From JAJRXR01 sp041987545 (GTDB taxonomy: Bacteria > Planctomycetota > Phycisphaerae > Phycisphaerales > UBA1924): 64,000 nt of DNA. The translations under genes and the position numbers were made by a program. The stretch is taken from positions 62,001 through 126,000 of the forward strand of contig JBHIWH010000007.1 in the NCBI GenBank assembly GCA_041987545.1, read 5' to 3'. Positions 16,190-23,165 of this stretch are shown here, one piece after another. The stretch's first letter is position 1. Every line of letters starts with the position of its first letter. The notes under the pieces were generated by a model. That model did not search any database and had not been told where the DNA came from. It saw only the letters and a program-made list of their open reading frames with translations.

Positions 16190-18517
16190 ATGACGATGTT
16201 GATGAACAGACTGGCACTGTGCGCCGGCGCCTCCGTGCTCGCCGGGTCGATCGCCTCGGCCGAGCCGACGCTGGTCGTCCCCTCCGCGGGCGTCCACCGG
16301 GATGTGACCCGAAACCTGTCCGTCAGCGACTTCTCGCTGCAGCGGACGAGCGTGGACGGGAACCTCGGCGAGCGCATCGCGTTCGAGCTCGACATCGAGG
16401 GCATGACGCAGCAGTTCTCGCTCACGCCCTTCTCCCTCCGCGGCGAGAACTTCCGCGTCCTGACCCAGGTTGCCAGCGGCGCTTTGGTCGAGGTCGAGGC
16501 CCCCGCGCCCCGCACCTACCGCGGCGCCAACGCCGACGGCTCCATGGTCATCGTCGGATCCCTCCTCGACGAGGGCTTCAAGGGCCAGATCATCTCCACC
16601 GACGACGACAACGCCCGCGCCTGGGGCGTCCAGCCGCTCTCCGACGTCATGCCCGGCTCCGACGCCGGCCTGTACGTCACCTACGACACCACCGACACCA
16701 TGCCCACCGGGCACTCGTGCGGCGGCGCCCTCGTGGGCGACGAGCTTCTCGACGGGTTCGATCCTCGGATCGAGGCCGGCGGCGGCGCCCCCCGCGGCGG
16801 CCAGCTGCTCGCCTGCGAGCTCATCATCGACGCCGACTTCCAGTTCTACTCCATCGACAACGGCAGCAGCCTCTCGGGCACCATCGCCGACGTCGAGAAC
16901 GTCATGGCCGGCGTGGACACCGTCTACGTCCGCGACGTCAACGTCACCTTCATCCTCAACGACATCGTCGTCCGGACCAGCTCGGGCACGAACCCCTACA
17001 CCACCAACAACGCCAGCGCCCTGCTCGACCAGGTCCGCAGCGCCTGGTTCAGCACCGGCGCCGACCGCGACCTCGTCCACATGTTCACCGGCCGGAACCT
17101 CTCGGGCTCCACGATCGGCATCGCCTGGCTCAGCGCCGTCTGCTCCAACAACCTCGGCTACGGCCTCTCAGAGTCCCGCTTCTCCGGCAACATCAACAGC
17201 CGCGTCGCCCTGACCGCCCACGAGATCGGCCACAACTTCTCCGCCCAGCACTGCTCGGGCGGCTCGTGCTACATCATGTGCGCCGGCCTCGGCGGGTGCG
17301 GCGGCATCTCCCCGCCCGGCGTCACCGGCCCCGGCTTCGGCAACTCCTCGATCAACGCGATCTCCAACTTCGCCCAGAGCCGTCCCTGCATCGAGACCGC
17401 CGGCCCCCCCTTCCTCGACTGGCCCTTCTTCCAGGACTTCGCCTCCACCACCCTCGACGCGGACGTCTGGCAGAGCATCAACGGCGCCATCGTCAACCAG
17501 GGCGCCGCCAACGAGCCCAGCGCCCCCAACTCCCTCAACCTGGACTTCTCCGACACCATCGAGACCGGCCGATTCGATCTCTCCGACGACACCGGCGAGA
17601 CGCTGCTCATCAGCATGTACACCCAGCGCCGCGGCGTCGAGGCGGGCGAGAGCCTCTTCCTCGAGTACTTCACGATCGCCGAGACCTGGCAGACCCTCGC
17701 CGAGTTCACCTCCGACGGCTCCACCCAGGACGAGTTCGAGTACCAGCAGGTCGTGATCCCGATCCTCGCCCTCTGGTCCGAGGTCAAGTTCCGCCTCCGC
17801 ACCTCGGGCGACGCGGGCAACGACGACTGGTACATCGACGACTTCTCGATCGACACCTACCAGGGCCTGACGCCCCCCTTCGCCGATGACTTCGAGTCCG
17901 GCCTGGACACCTCGTTCACCTACGAGACCAACTCGGGCGGCATCATCTCCACGGGCGCCGACAACGAGCCCTCCGGCTCCAACTCCCTCAACCTCGACAA
18001 CGCCGACTCGATCGCCACCTTCAACATCAACATGTCCGGCCTCTTCGACCCGGGCTACTACGTCCGCTTCTACTCCCAGCACAAGGGCACCGAGGCCGGC
18101 GAGGACCTGGTCGTCGAGTACCGCGACCTGGGCGACAACTGGCAGCCCCTGACCACCGTGCCCTCCGACGGCACGGACCAGACGGAGTTCGATCTGCACC
18201 AGATCGCGCTGCCGATCATCGCGTACCAGAGCAACTTCGCCGTCCGCTTCACCGCCACCGGCAACGCGGGCAACGACGACTGGTACATCGATGACCTGGC
18301 GGTCACCGAGGAGTTCATCGTCGACGAGCCCGACGAGGGCTGCAACGGCGCCGACATCGCCGAGCCCTTCGACGTGCTCGACTTCTCCGACGTCGTCTCC
18401 TTCCTCTCCGGTTTCGGCACGTGCGAGCCCGAGGCCGACCTCGCGGCGCCCTTCGGCTCGTGCGACTTCTCGGACGTCGTCGAGTTCCTGAGCCTCTTCG
18501 GCGGCGGCTGCCCGTAA
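16190..18517 (+). CDS. Secreted zinc metallopeptidase with duplicated jelly-roll domains and dockerin-like tail
   Basis: This 775-residue protein has a signal peptide (about 1-25) and a catalytic domain with the extended zinc motif HEIGHNFSAQH at 344-354, as in M12/reprolysin-like metzincins. Two tandem related beta-sandwich modules follow (about 409-555 and 563-706), each with NEPS..NSLNLD near the start and GNDDWYIDD near the end. The last 58 residues are a two-repeat dockerin-like module with DFSDV in both copies and a terminal GGCP. The start ATG at 16190 has AGGAAAGG just upstream. It probably acts outside the cell on proteins; the tail suggests anchoring or sorting. A strong terminator follows the gene. 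Confidence 0.9.
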   Translation: MTMLMNRLALCAGASVLAGSIASAEPTLVVPSAGVHRDVTRNLSVSDFSLQRTSVDGNLGERIAFELDIEGMTQQFSLTPFSLRGENFRVLTQVASGALVEVEAPAPRTYRGANADGSMVIVGSLLDEGFKGQIISTDDDNARAWGVQPLSDVMPGSDAGLYVTYDTTDTMPTGHSCGGALVGDELLDGFDPRIEAGGGAPRGGQLLACELIIDADFQFYSIDNGSSLSGTIADVENVMAGVDTVYVRDVNVTFILNDIVVRTSSGTNPYTTNNASALLDQVRSAWFSTGADRDLVHMFTGRNLSGSTIGIAWLSAVCSNNLGYGLSESRFSGNINSRVALTAHEIGHNFSAQHCSGGSCYIMCAGLGGCGGISPPGVTGPGFGNSSINAISNFAQSRPCIETAGPPFLDWPFFQDFASTTLDADVWQSINGAIVNQGAANEPSAPNSLNLDFSDTIETGRFDLSDDTGETLLISMYTQRRGVEAGESLFLEYFTIAETWQTLAEFTSDGSTQDEFEYQQVVIPILALWSEVKFRLRTSGDAGNDDWYIDDFSIDTYQGLTPPFADDFESGLDTSFTYETNSGGIISTGADNEPSGSNSLNLDNADSIATFNINMSGLFDPGYYVRFYSQHKGTEAGEDLVVEYRDLGDNWQPLTTVPSDGTDQTEFDLHQIALPIIAYQSNFAVRFTATGNAGNDDWYIDDLAVTEEFIVDEPDEGCNGADIAEPFDVLDFSDVVSFLSGFGTCEPEADLAAPFGSCDFSDVVEFLSLFGGGCP

Positions 18518-18545
18518 GGACCCCGCCACCCCCCGACGCTCACGC

Positions 18546-18574
18546 AGGGCCGGCGACCTCGGGTCGCCGGCCCT
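18546..18574 (+). terminator. Intrinsic terminator after the metallopeptidase
   Basis: AGGGCCGGCGACC at 18546-18558 and GGTCGCCGGCCCT at 18562-18574 form a perfect 13-bp stem with a TCG loop, followed by TTTCTC. It begins 28 bases after the metallopeptidase stop. The T-run is short, as is common in GC-rich genomes. Confidence 0.75.
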
Positions 18575-18600
18575 TTCTCGTGCGCGACCGCGCACGAACA

Positions 18601-18634
18601 ACGCCGGCGCCCGGGTCTGACCGGGCGCCGGCGT
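18601..18634 (-). terminator. Hairpin terminator downstream of tRNA-Tyr
   Basis: A perfect 14-bp stem (18601-18614 with 18621-18634) has a six-base loop. It begins eight bases beyond the 3' end of the tRNA-Tyr gene on the minus strand and is followed there by TGTTCG. Together with the hairpin at 18546-18574 it forms a back-to-back pair separating the tRNA from the metallopeptidase. Confidence 0.65.
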
Positions 18635-18641
18635 CTTCAAG

Positions 18642-18723
18642 TGGGCGAGGAGGGATTCGAACCCCCGTAGGCGTATGCCAGCAGATTTACAGTCTGCCCC
18701 GTTGGCCACTTGGGTACTCGCCC
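18642..18723 (-). tRNA. tRNA-Tyr (GUA)
   Basis: The gene folds as a class II tRNA with a long variable arm. The acceptor stem is GGGCGAG/CTCGCCC with discriminator A, the T loop is GGTTCGAATCC, and the anticodon GTA is at 18690-18688 in the loop CTGTAAA. The 3' CCA is not encoded. A weak TTGCCG/TACGTT promoter-like pair with 17-base spacing lies just upstream (18763-18735). Confidence 0.95.
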
Positions 18724-18943
18724 GGCGGGACGGAAACGTATCCACCCGCCCGCCCCCCGGCAACCCCGGCCCGCGCCGACCGCCAACCGGGCCCCCGCAC
18801 GACCCCGGCGCAGCCCCGAGCTTCTCGGACCAGCCCCCCGGCGTCGCCGCCTCTCCCCCCTTCGGGCAAAGCGGCTCCCACGCTCGCCCGATGGAGGGAG
18901 CACCCGCGGGCGGTCCCGCGGCGATCACGACGGGGGCATCGGG

Positions 18944-20290
18944 TTGGACTCTCAGACGACCGAGCTGATCCTGCTGGGCTCCGCCCTCGGCGCCCTCGCG
19001 TTCGCCCTCCCGCGACGCAAGAGCCGTCCCCTCATCCCCTCCGCGGGCATCATGGTCGCCGTGCTTGGCATCTCCGTGCTCGCCGCCCACTCGATGCGGG
19101 CGAGCATCGCCGGCCGGTTCCCGGGCCTCCCGGTCCTGCAGCTCGGAACGGGGTGGGACACCTGGCGCTTCGTCGAGCTCGTCGGCCTGATCATGGTCGG
19201 TTTCGGCGTCGTCCTGCTCAGCTACGTCGCCGAGGACCAGCGACGCGACCGCAAGAACGCCAAGTTCCTCAAGCACATCGCCCCCGAGCTCGAGATCTCG
19301 CCCGATCTGCTCCAGACGGTCCTGAAGACCGCCCCCGGGGCGACGCTCGTGCTCCGCAAGGCGCCCAACGCCGGCGCCTCCAAGGGGCACTTCGAGATCG
19401 TCTACGCGACCGCCGGCCAGCGATCCCTCCGCCCGGAGCAGCCCGTCGATCTCGAGGGCGAGTGGTTCCGCTCGCGGTTCTCGCAGACGGTTGTCGCCAA
19501 CGTCTGCCGCGTCGCAGACCAGGCGTTCGGCTCGATGAGTGTCGGGACGGCCAAGTGCACCTGCCCGAGCACGGACCGCTCGTTCGAGCTGACGGCCGGC
19601 GCCCACGGATCGACCGTGATCGTCCTGATCGAGGAGACGACCGAGCGCCGCAGGGCCGAGGAGTCCCTCCGCCAGGTCGCGTTCAACGATCCGGTCACGG
19701 GGCTGGCCAACCGGTACTTCATGGAGCAGCGCCTCGCCGAGGCGCTCGAGGAGGCCAAGCGGTCCGACGCGTGCGCCTTCGCCGTCCTCTACCTGGACTT
19801 CGACGGCTTCAAGCAGGTCAACGACCAGCACGGGCACCACGTGGGCGACGCCCTCCTGCACAGCATCGGCTCGCGACTCCGCGCCGCCCTGGGCCGGACC
19901 GAGCGGACACCCGCGGGCGAGCACAGCGCGGCGCGGCTGGGCGGAGACGAGTTCGCCGTCTGCTTCCGCGACGCCAGGACCGACCGGGCCCGCGAGTTCG
20001 CCCAGGCCCTGTGCGAGTCGCTGGCCAGGCCGCACGAACTCGAGGGGCTCAAGATCATCTCGACCGCGAGCGTGGGCGTCGTCCTCTGCCGGGGGCGACA
20101 CGAGAACGCCGCCGAGCTGCTCAAGGCCGCCGACGCGGCGATGTACGAGGCCAAGCAGCAGGGCAAGAACCAGGTCGTCGTCGCCGACGAGCTGGGCGAC
20201 GAGGACGCCGGCCTACGGGCCCGCAGGCGGTCGGACTGGACCGACGCCTCCGCCCAGGACGGGGACGGCGCCGCCGAGCACGTCGCCTGA
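18944..20290 (+). CDS. Membrane-bound diguanylate cyclase (GGDEF)
   Basis: This 448-residue protein has about three N-terminal membrane segments (about 6-21, 32-48 and 66-84), a middle sensory region of unclear family (about 100-235) and a C-terminal GGDEF domain (about 245-405) with an intact GGDEF motif at 333-337. It should make cyclic di-GMP from two GTP. The RxxD inhibitory site normally five residues upstream is absent, so product inhibition through that site is not expected. The best start is TTG at 18944, immediately before the hydrophobic N-terminus; no ATG fits. It lies between tRNA-Tyr and tRNA-Thr, with no partner gene. Confidence 0.85.
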   Translation: MDSQTTELILLGSALGALAFALPRRKSRPLIPSAGIMVAVLGISVLAAHSMRASIAGRFPGLPVLQLGTGWDTWRFVELVGLIMVGFGVVLLSYVAEDQRRDRKNAKFLKHIAPELEISPDLLQTVLKTAPGATLVLRKAPNAGASKGHFEIVYATAGQRSLRPEQPVDLEGEWFRSRFSQTVVANVCRVADQAFGSMSVGTAKCTCPSTDRSFELTAGAHGSTVIVLIEETTERRRAEESLRQVAFNDPVTGLANRYFMEQRLAEALEEAKRSDACAFAVLYLDFDGFKQVNDQHGHHVGDALLHSIGSRLRAALGRTERTPAGEHSAARLGGDEFAVCFRDARTDRAREFAQALCESLARPHELEGLKIISTASVGVVLCRGRHENAAELLKAADAAMYEAKQQGKNQVVVADELGDEDAGLRARRRSDWTDASAQDGDGAAEHVA

Positions 20291-20305
20291 CGGCCCTCCC
20301 CGCGA

Positions 20306-20378
20306 AGCCGCCTGCCGGACTCGAACCGGCGACCATTGGTTTACAAAACCAATGCTCTACCAACTGAGCTAAGGCGGC
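20306..20378 (-). tRNA. tRNA-Thr (UGU)
   Basis: The acceptor stem is GCCGCCT/AGGCGGC, the D arm is AGCTCAGTTGGTAGAGC, and the T arm is CCGGTTCGAGTCCGG. The anticodon TGT (20345-20343) is in loop TTTGTAA between TTGGT and ACCAA. CCA is not encoded. It lies 86 bases downstream of tRNA-Val on the same strand and may share its transcript. Confidence 0.95.
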
Positions 20379-20432
20379 ATGTCGGGGCGGGGCCGCCCGC
20401 GTCGGCGGGCAGACGCACACCCCATCTACGAC

Positions 20433-20461
20433 ACCGGCCCCGGGATCTCCCCGGGGCCGGT
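20433..20461 (-). other. 12-bp hairpin between tRNA-Val and tRNA-Thr
   Basis: ACCGGCCCCGGG (20433-20444) pairs with CCCGGGGCCGGT (20450-20461) around a five-base loop. It starts four bases after the 3' end of tRNA-Val. There is no T-run on the minus strand, so it could be a weak terminator or an RNA-processing signal in a dicistronic tRNA transcript. Confidence 0.45.
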
Positions 20462-20464
20462 CAA

Positions 20465-20538
20465 TGGGCGATACAGGGCTCGAACCTGTGACCTCCAGTG
20501 TGTCATACTGGCGCGCTAGCCAACTGCGCCAATCGCCC
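20465..20538 (-). tRNA. tRNA-Val (GAC)
   Basis: The acceptor stem is GGGCGAT/ATCGCCC with discriminator A, the D arm contains GCGCAGTTGGCTAGCGC, and the T arm is CAGGTTCGAGCCCTG. The anticodon GAC (20504-20502) lies in loop ATGACAC between CCAGT and ACTGG. CCA is not encoded. A TATACT box lies about 32 bases upstream. Confidence 0.95.
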
Positions 20539-20569
20539 TTGACGCCGGACCCATCGGGCCCGGCACGGG

Positions 20570-20575
20570 AGTATA
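20570..20575 (-). promoter_or_regulatory. Putative -10 box (TATACT) for tRNA-Val
   Basis: TATACT reads on the minus strand in an otherwise very GC-rich spacer, with its 3' edge 31 bases before the tRNA-Val 5' end. This would give a leader of about 25 bases. No good -35 hexamer is found 16-18 bases upstream, so the call rests on the -10 alone. Confidence 0.45.
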
Positions 20576-20680
20576 AGCCCCCTCCCGGTCGATCGGCCAG
20601 CGGGCCGCCCGCCCCCAGCCCAATCCGAGTACCCGATCCACGAACCCGGATCAGCCGGGCCCCGGCTCGGGCGTCCCGGG

Positions 20681-21346
20681 TCAGCCGTTGAGGATCACGA
20701 TCTCGACCCGGCGCGAGTCCTTCTTCGTGCCCTTCGGGTTCGAGGGGCCGAAGGCCGCCGAGTAGATGCTGTTGTTCTGCACGCCCCGCTGCACGAGGTA
20801 GGCCTCGACCGCCAGCGCCCGCTCCATCGAGAGGTGCTCGTTGGAGCGCCACTTGCTCTTGCGGATCGGGTCCGAGTCGGTGTACCCCTCGACGCGGATG
20901 GTCTGCCCGGCGTACTGGCTCTGGATGACCTGGGCCACCCGGTCCAGCGAGGACTTGGACGAGGTCTTCAGGTCCGCCTTGCCCGAGTCGAACAGGACGT
21001 CGCCCGCGACCGCCACGATCACGCTCCCGCCCGCCCCGTAGCTCGACGAGACGCCCGGGATCCCCTCGAACCCGCTGCGGCTGGCCTTCTCACGCTCGGC
21101 GTCGAGCTGGGCCATGTACTGCGCACGCTGGTCGGCCAGCGCCCGGTCCTTGTCGGCCTGGGCCGCGGCCACCTGCTGGTTCGACTGGGCCACCTTGTCC
21201 TGGAGGGACGCGACGCGCTCGCGCAGGCGGGAGTTCTCCTCGACCGCGGCGTCGTAGTCCGCCTTCTTGACGTTCTTGCACCCGCCGAGCATCGCGCCCG
21301 CACAGACCGCGCTCAGCAGCAGCGCCGTTCCAAATCGCTTGTTCAT
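20681..21346 (-). CDS. OmpA-family lipoprotein (Pal-like)
   Basis: This 221-residue protein has a lipoprotein signal with lipobox LGGC (lipidated C23), a coiled coil (about 29-80) and a C-terminal OmpA/Pal peptidoglycan-binding domain (about 105-221) including VLFDSGKADLK, VEGYTDSDPI and a closing SRRVEIVI. It would tether the outer membrane or an envelope complex to peptidoglycan. The start ATG at 21346 has GGAGGT upstream. It is the last gene of the block that includes the prepilin peptidase, separated by 108 bases. Confidence 0.9.
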   Translation of the reverse strand: MNKRFGTALLLSAVCAGAMLGGCKNVKKADYDAAVEENSRLRERVASLQDKVAQSNQQVAAAQADKDRALADQRAQYMAQLDAEREKASRSGFEGIPGVSSSYGAGGSVIVAVAGDVLFDSGKADLKTSSKSSLDRVAQVIQSQYAGQTIRVEGYTDSDPIRKSKWRSNEHLSMERALAVEAYLVQRGVQNNSIYSAAFGPSNPKGTKKDSRRVEIVILNG

Positions 21347-21454
21347 CCGTGAACCTCCGGTTGTTCGTCTGGCGCCGGGATCGGGCCGGCGCACGGGCAA
21401 TGTACCCGCCCGGGCCCCGCCGTGCGCGCCATCCACGACCCTCCGACGCGAGAC

Positions 21455-22858
21455 CTAGGGGATGTCGATCGGCGTCGTCGAACGCAGGATCAGCGTCAGC
21501 AGGGCCTCCACGCCCGGCTTGGCCAGGATCACCAGCAGCGTGCTCACCGCCAGGAATGGCCCGTAGGGCATCGCCCGACGCAGCGTCCCGCCAGCCAGCC
21601 GCCCCAGGACCGCCCAGGCCAGCCCGACGAACGCCGCCCCGAAGAACGCGACCGTCGCGTCGATCCAGCCGAGACACGCCCCCACCGCCGCCATCAGGTG
21701 GACGTCCCCCAGGCCCATGGCCTCCTTGCCGAACGCCAGCGAGCCCAGGATCCGGACCGCCCAGACGACGGCCCCCCCGATCAGGTAGCCCATCAGGGCG
21801 CCGGCGAGCACGTTCAGCCACAGGGGCGCCGGCCCGCTCTGGGCCAGGGGACCGCCCGCGGGGTTCAGCAGCCACGCCCCGACCAGGGCCAGGGCCGCCG
21901 GCGGCGCCAGGAACGCCATCTCCTTGACCATCTCGCGCCGGGCGTGCGGGTACTGGATCCACAGATCCGCCCCGCCCGGGGCCTCCTCGCCCGCGACGCT
22001 CTCGGCCGGCTCGGTCCCGACCGGAACGTCACCCGCGACCGGCCCGCCCGTCTTGGCCCGCTGCTCGTCGAGGACGCCGGCCTCCCACTCGTCGTAGTCG
22101 TCGAAGCTCCGCCGGATCAGGCCGAGCTGGAGCAGGACGATCGAGATGGCCAGGCCGGCCGCCCCGCCGATCGACGCGCCGATCCAGCCCCAGCCCATCT
22201 GGCCCGGCGTGGCGATGGTCCACTGCCAGTCGAGAGCCGATTCCCACCACGTGAAGTCCTCGGTCCGCCACAGCCCGGGGGACGCGATCGACATGGCCCC
22301 GTGCGCGTGCTCGAACCAGAACGCGTGCAGCGGGTGGACGATCAGCCCGATCGCCGCGGGAACCCAGGCGAGCACGAGGGGGATCGTGAACGTCTTGGCG
22401 TCCACGATGGTCATCGCGACCAGCGAGCCGACGAGCGTGACCAGGACAAGGAACGCGGGCCAGGTCAGCGCGGGCAGGGCGTTGACGCCGTCCGACTGCG
22501 CCCACTCGGGCTTGATCTGTCCGAGGACCGCGACCGAGTCGGGCACGACGTACCAGAGCGCGAAGAGCCCGCCGAAGAGCACCGCGACGAACAGCTCGAC
22601 GATCGGGTACTCGGGGCTGATCTTGCACCCGCAGAAGCGGCACTTGCCCCGGAGCAGCACCCATCCCAGGATCGGGATGTTCTCCCGCCACGTGAGCTTG
22701 GTCTGGCAGGTGGGGCAACGGCTGGCCGGGCGGACGACGTCCAGGCCCCGGGGCAGGCGGTAGACGAGCACGTTGATCAGCGAGCCCACGCACGCCCCGA
22801 AGGCGAACACGAACATGGTCGTCACGACCCGGGGCGCCCAGGCGTAGAAGTCAGCCAT
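21455..22858 (-). CDS. Prepilin peptidase/methyltransferase with long central insertion
   Basis: This polytopic aspartic peptidase of 467 residues cleaves pilin leaders and methylates the new N-terminus. The N-terminal domain has zinc cysteines 48, 51, 73 and 76 (CPTC and CRFC), and the A24 active-site aspartates are D153 (VDAKTFTIP) and D385 (GLGDVHL). The two aspartates are 232 residues apart, far more than usual, because of extra membrane segments and a hydrophilic stretch at about 250-310. The start at 22858 has GAAGG six bases upstream and overlaps the xseB stop; an ATG at 22870 is an alternative. It is the only prepilin peptidase visible, so it likely serves both pseudopilin clusters. 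Confidence 0.9.
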   Translation of the reverse strand: MADFYAWAPRVVTTMFVFAFGACVGSLINVLVYRLPRGLDVVRPASRCPTCQTKLTWRENIPILGWVLLRGKCRFCGCKISPEYPIVELFVAVLFGGLFALWYVVPDSVAVLGQIKPEWAQSDGVNALPALTWPAFLVLVTLVGSLVAMTIVDAKTFTIPLVLAWVPAAIGLIVHPLHAFWFEHAHGAMSIASPGLWRTEDFTWWESALDWQWTIATPGQMGWGWIGASIGGAAGLAISIVLLQLGLIRRSFDDYDEWEAGVLDEQRAKTGGPVAGDVPVGTEPAESVAGEEAPGGADLWIQYPHARREMVKEMAFLAPPAALALVGAWLLNPAGGPLAQSGPAPLWLNVLAGALMGYLIGGAVVWAVRILGSLAFGKEAMGLGDVHLMAAVGACLGWIDATVAFFGAAFVGLAWAVLGRLAGGTLRRAMPYGPFLAVSTLLVILAKPGVEALLTLILRSTTPIDIP

Positions 22859-23156
22859 CGGGGCCTTCATCGGACCGATCCGGGCCGCGGCCCCCCACTT
22901 CGTCCGCGCCACCCCCCTTGGCGATCTGCTCGGCCGACAGCTCCTCGATGCGGGCCTCGGCCTGGTCCAGGATCGCCCGGCAGCGGGCGACCAGCGCCGC
23001 ACCCTGCTCGTAGGCCGCGATCGACTCCTCGAGCCCGATCTCGCCCGACTCGATCCGCTCGACGAGCGACTCGAGGCGCTCGACCGCCTGCTCGTAGCTC
23101 AGCTCGGCCGTGGGCTTCGGCTCGCCGTCCTTGGGCTTCGACCGCTTGGGCGCCAT
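22851..23156 (-). CDS. xseB: Exodeoxyribonuclease VII small subunit
   Basis: This 101-residue protein has the family core AELSYEQAVERLESLVERIESGEIGLEES at about 18-46, followed by the AYEQGAALVARCR helix. It binds XseA and activates ExoVII, which degrades single-stranded DNA. The C-terminal 20 residues are a variable Gly/Asp-rich tail. It starts nine bases after xseA and its end overlaps the prepilin peptidase start, giving a tight xseA-xseB-peptidase unit. Confidence 0.92.
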   Translation of the reverse strand: MAPKRSKPKDGEPKPTAELSYEQAVERLESLVERIESGEIGLEESIAAYEQGAALVARCRAILDQAEARIEELSAEQIAKGGGADEVGGRGPDRSDEGPDG

Positions 23157-23165
23157 GGCGGCACG

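Noticed and set aside
17168..20101. A 977-residue minus-strand open frame
   Set aside because: It is antisense to the metallopeptidase, tRNA-Tyr and GGDEF gene, has low-complexity Val/Gly/Asp/Arg composition and contains no family motif. It is a by-product of high GC.
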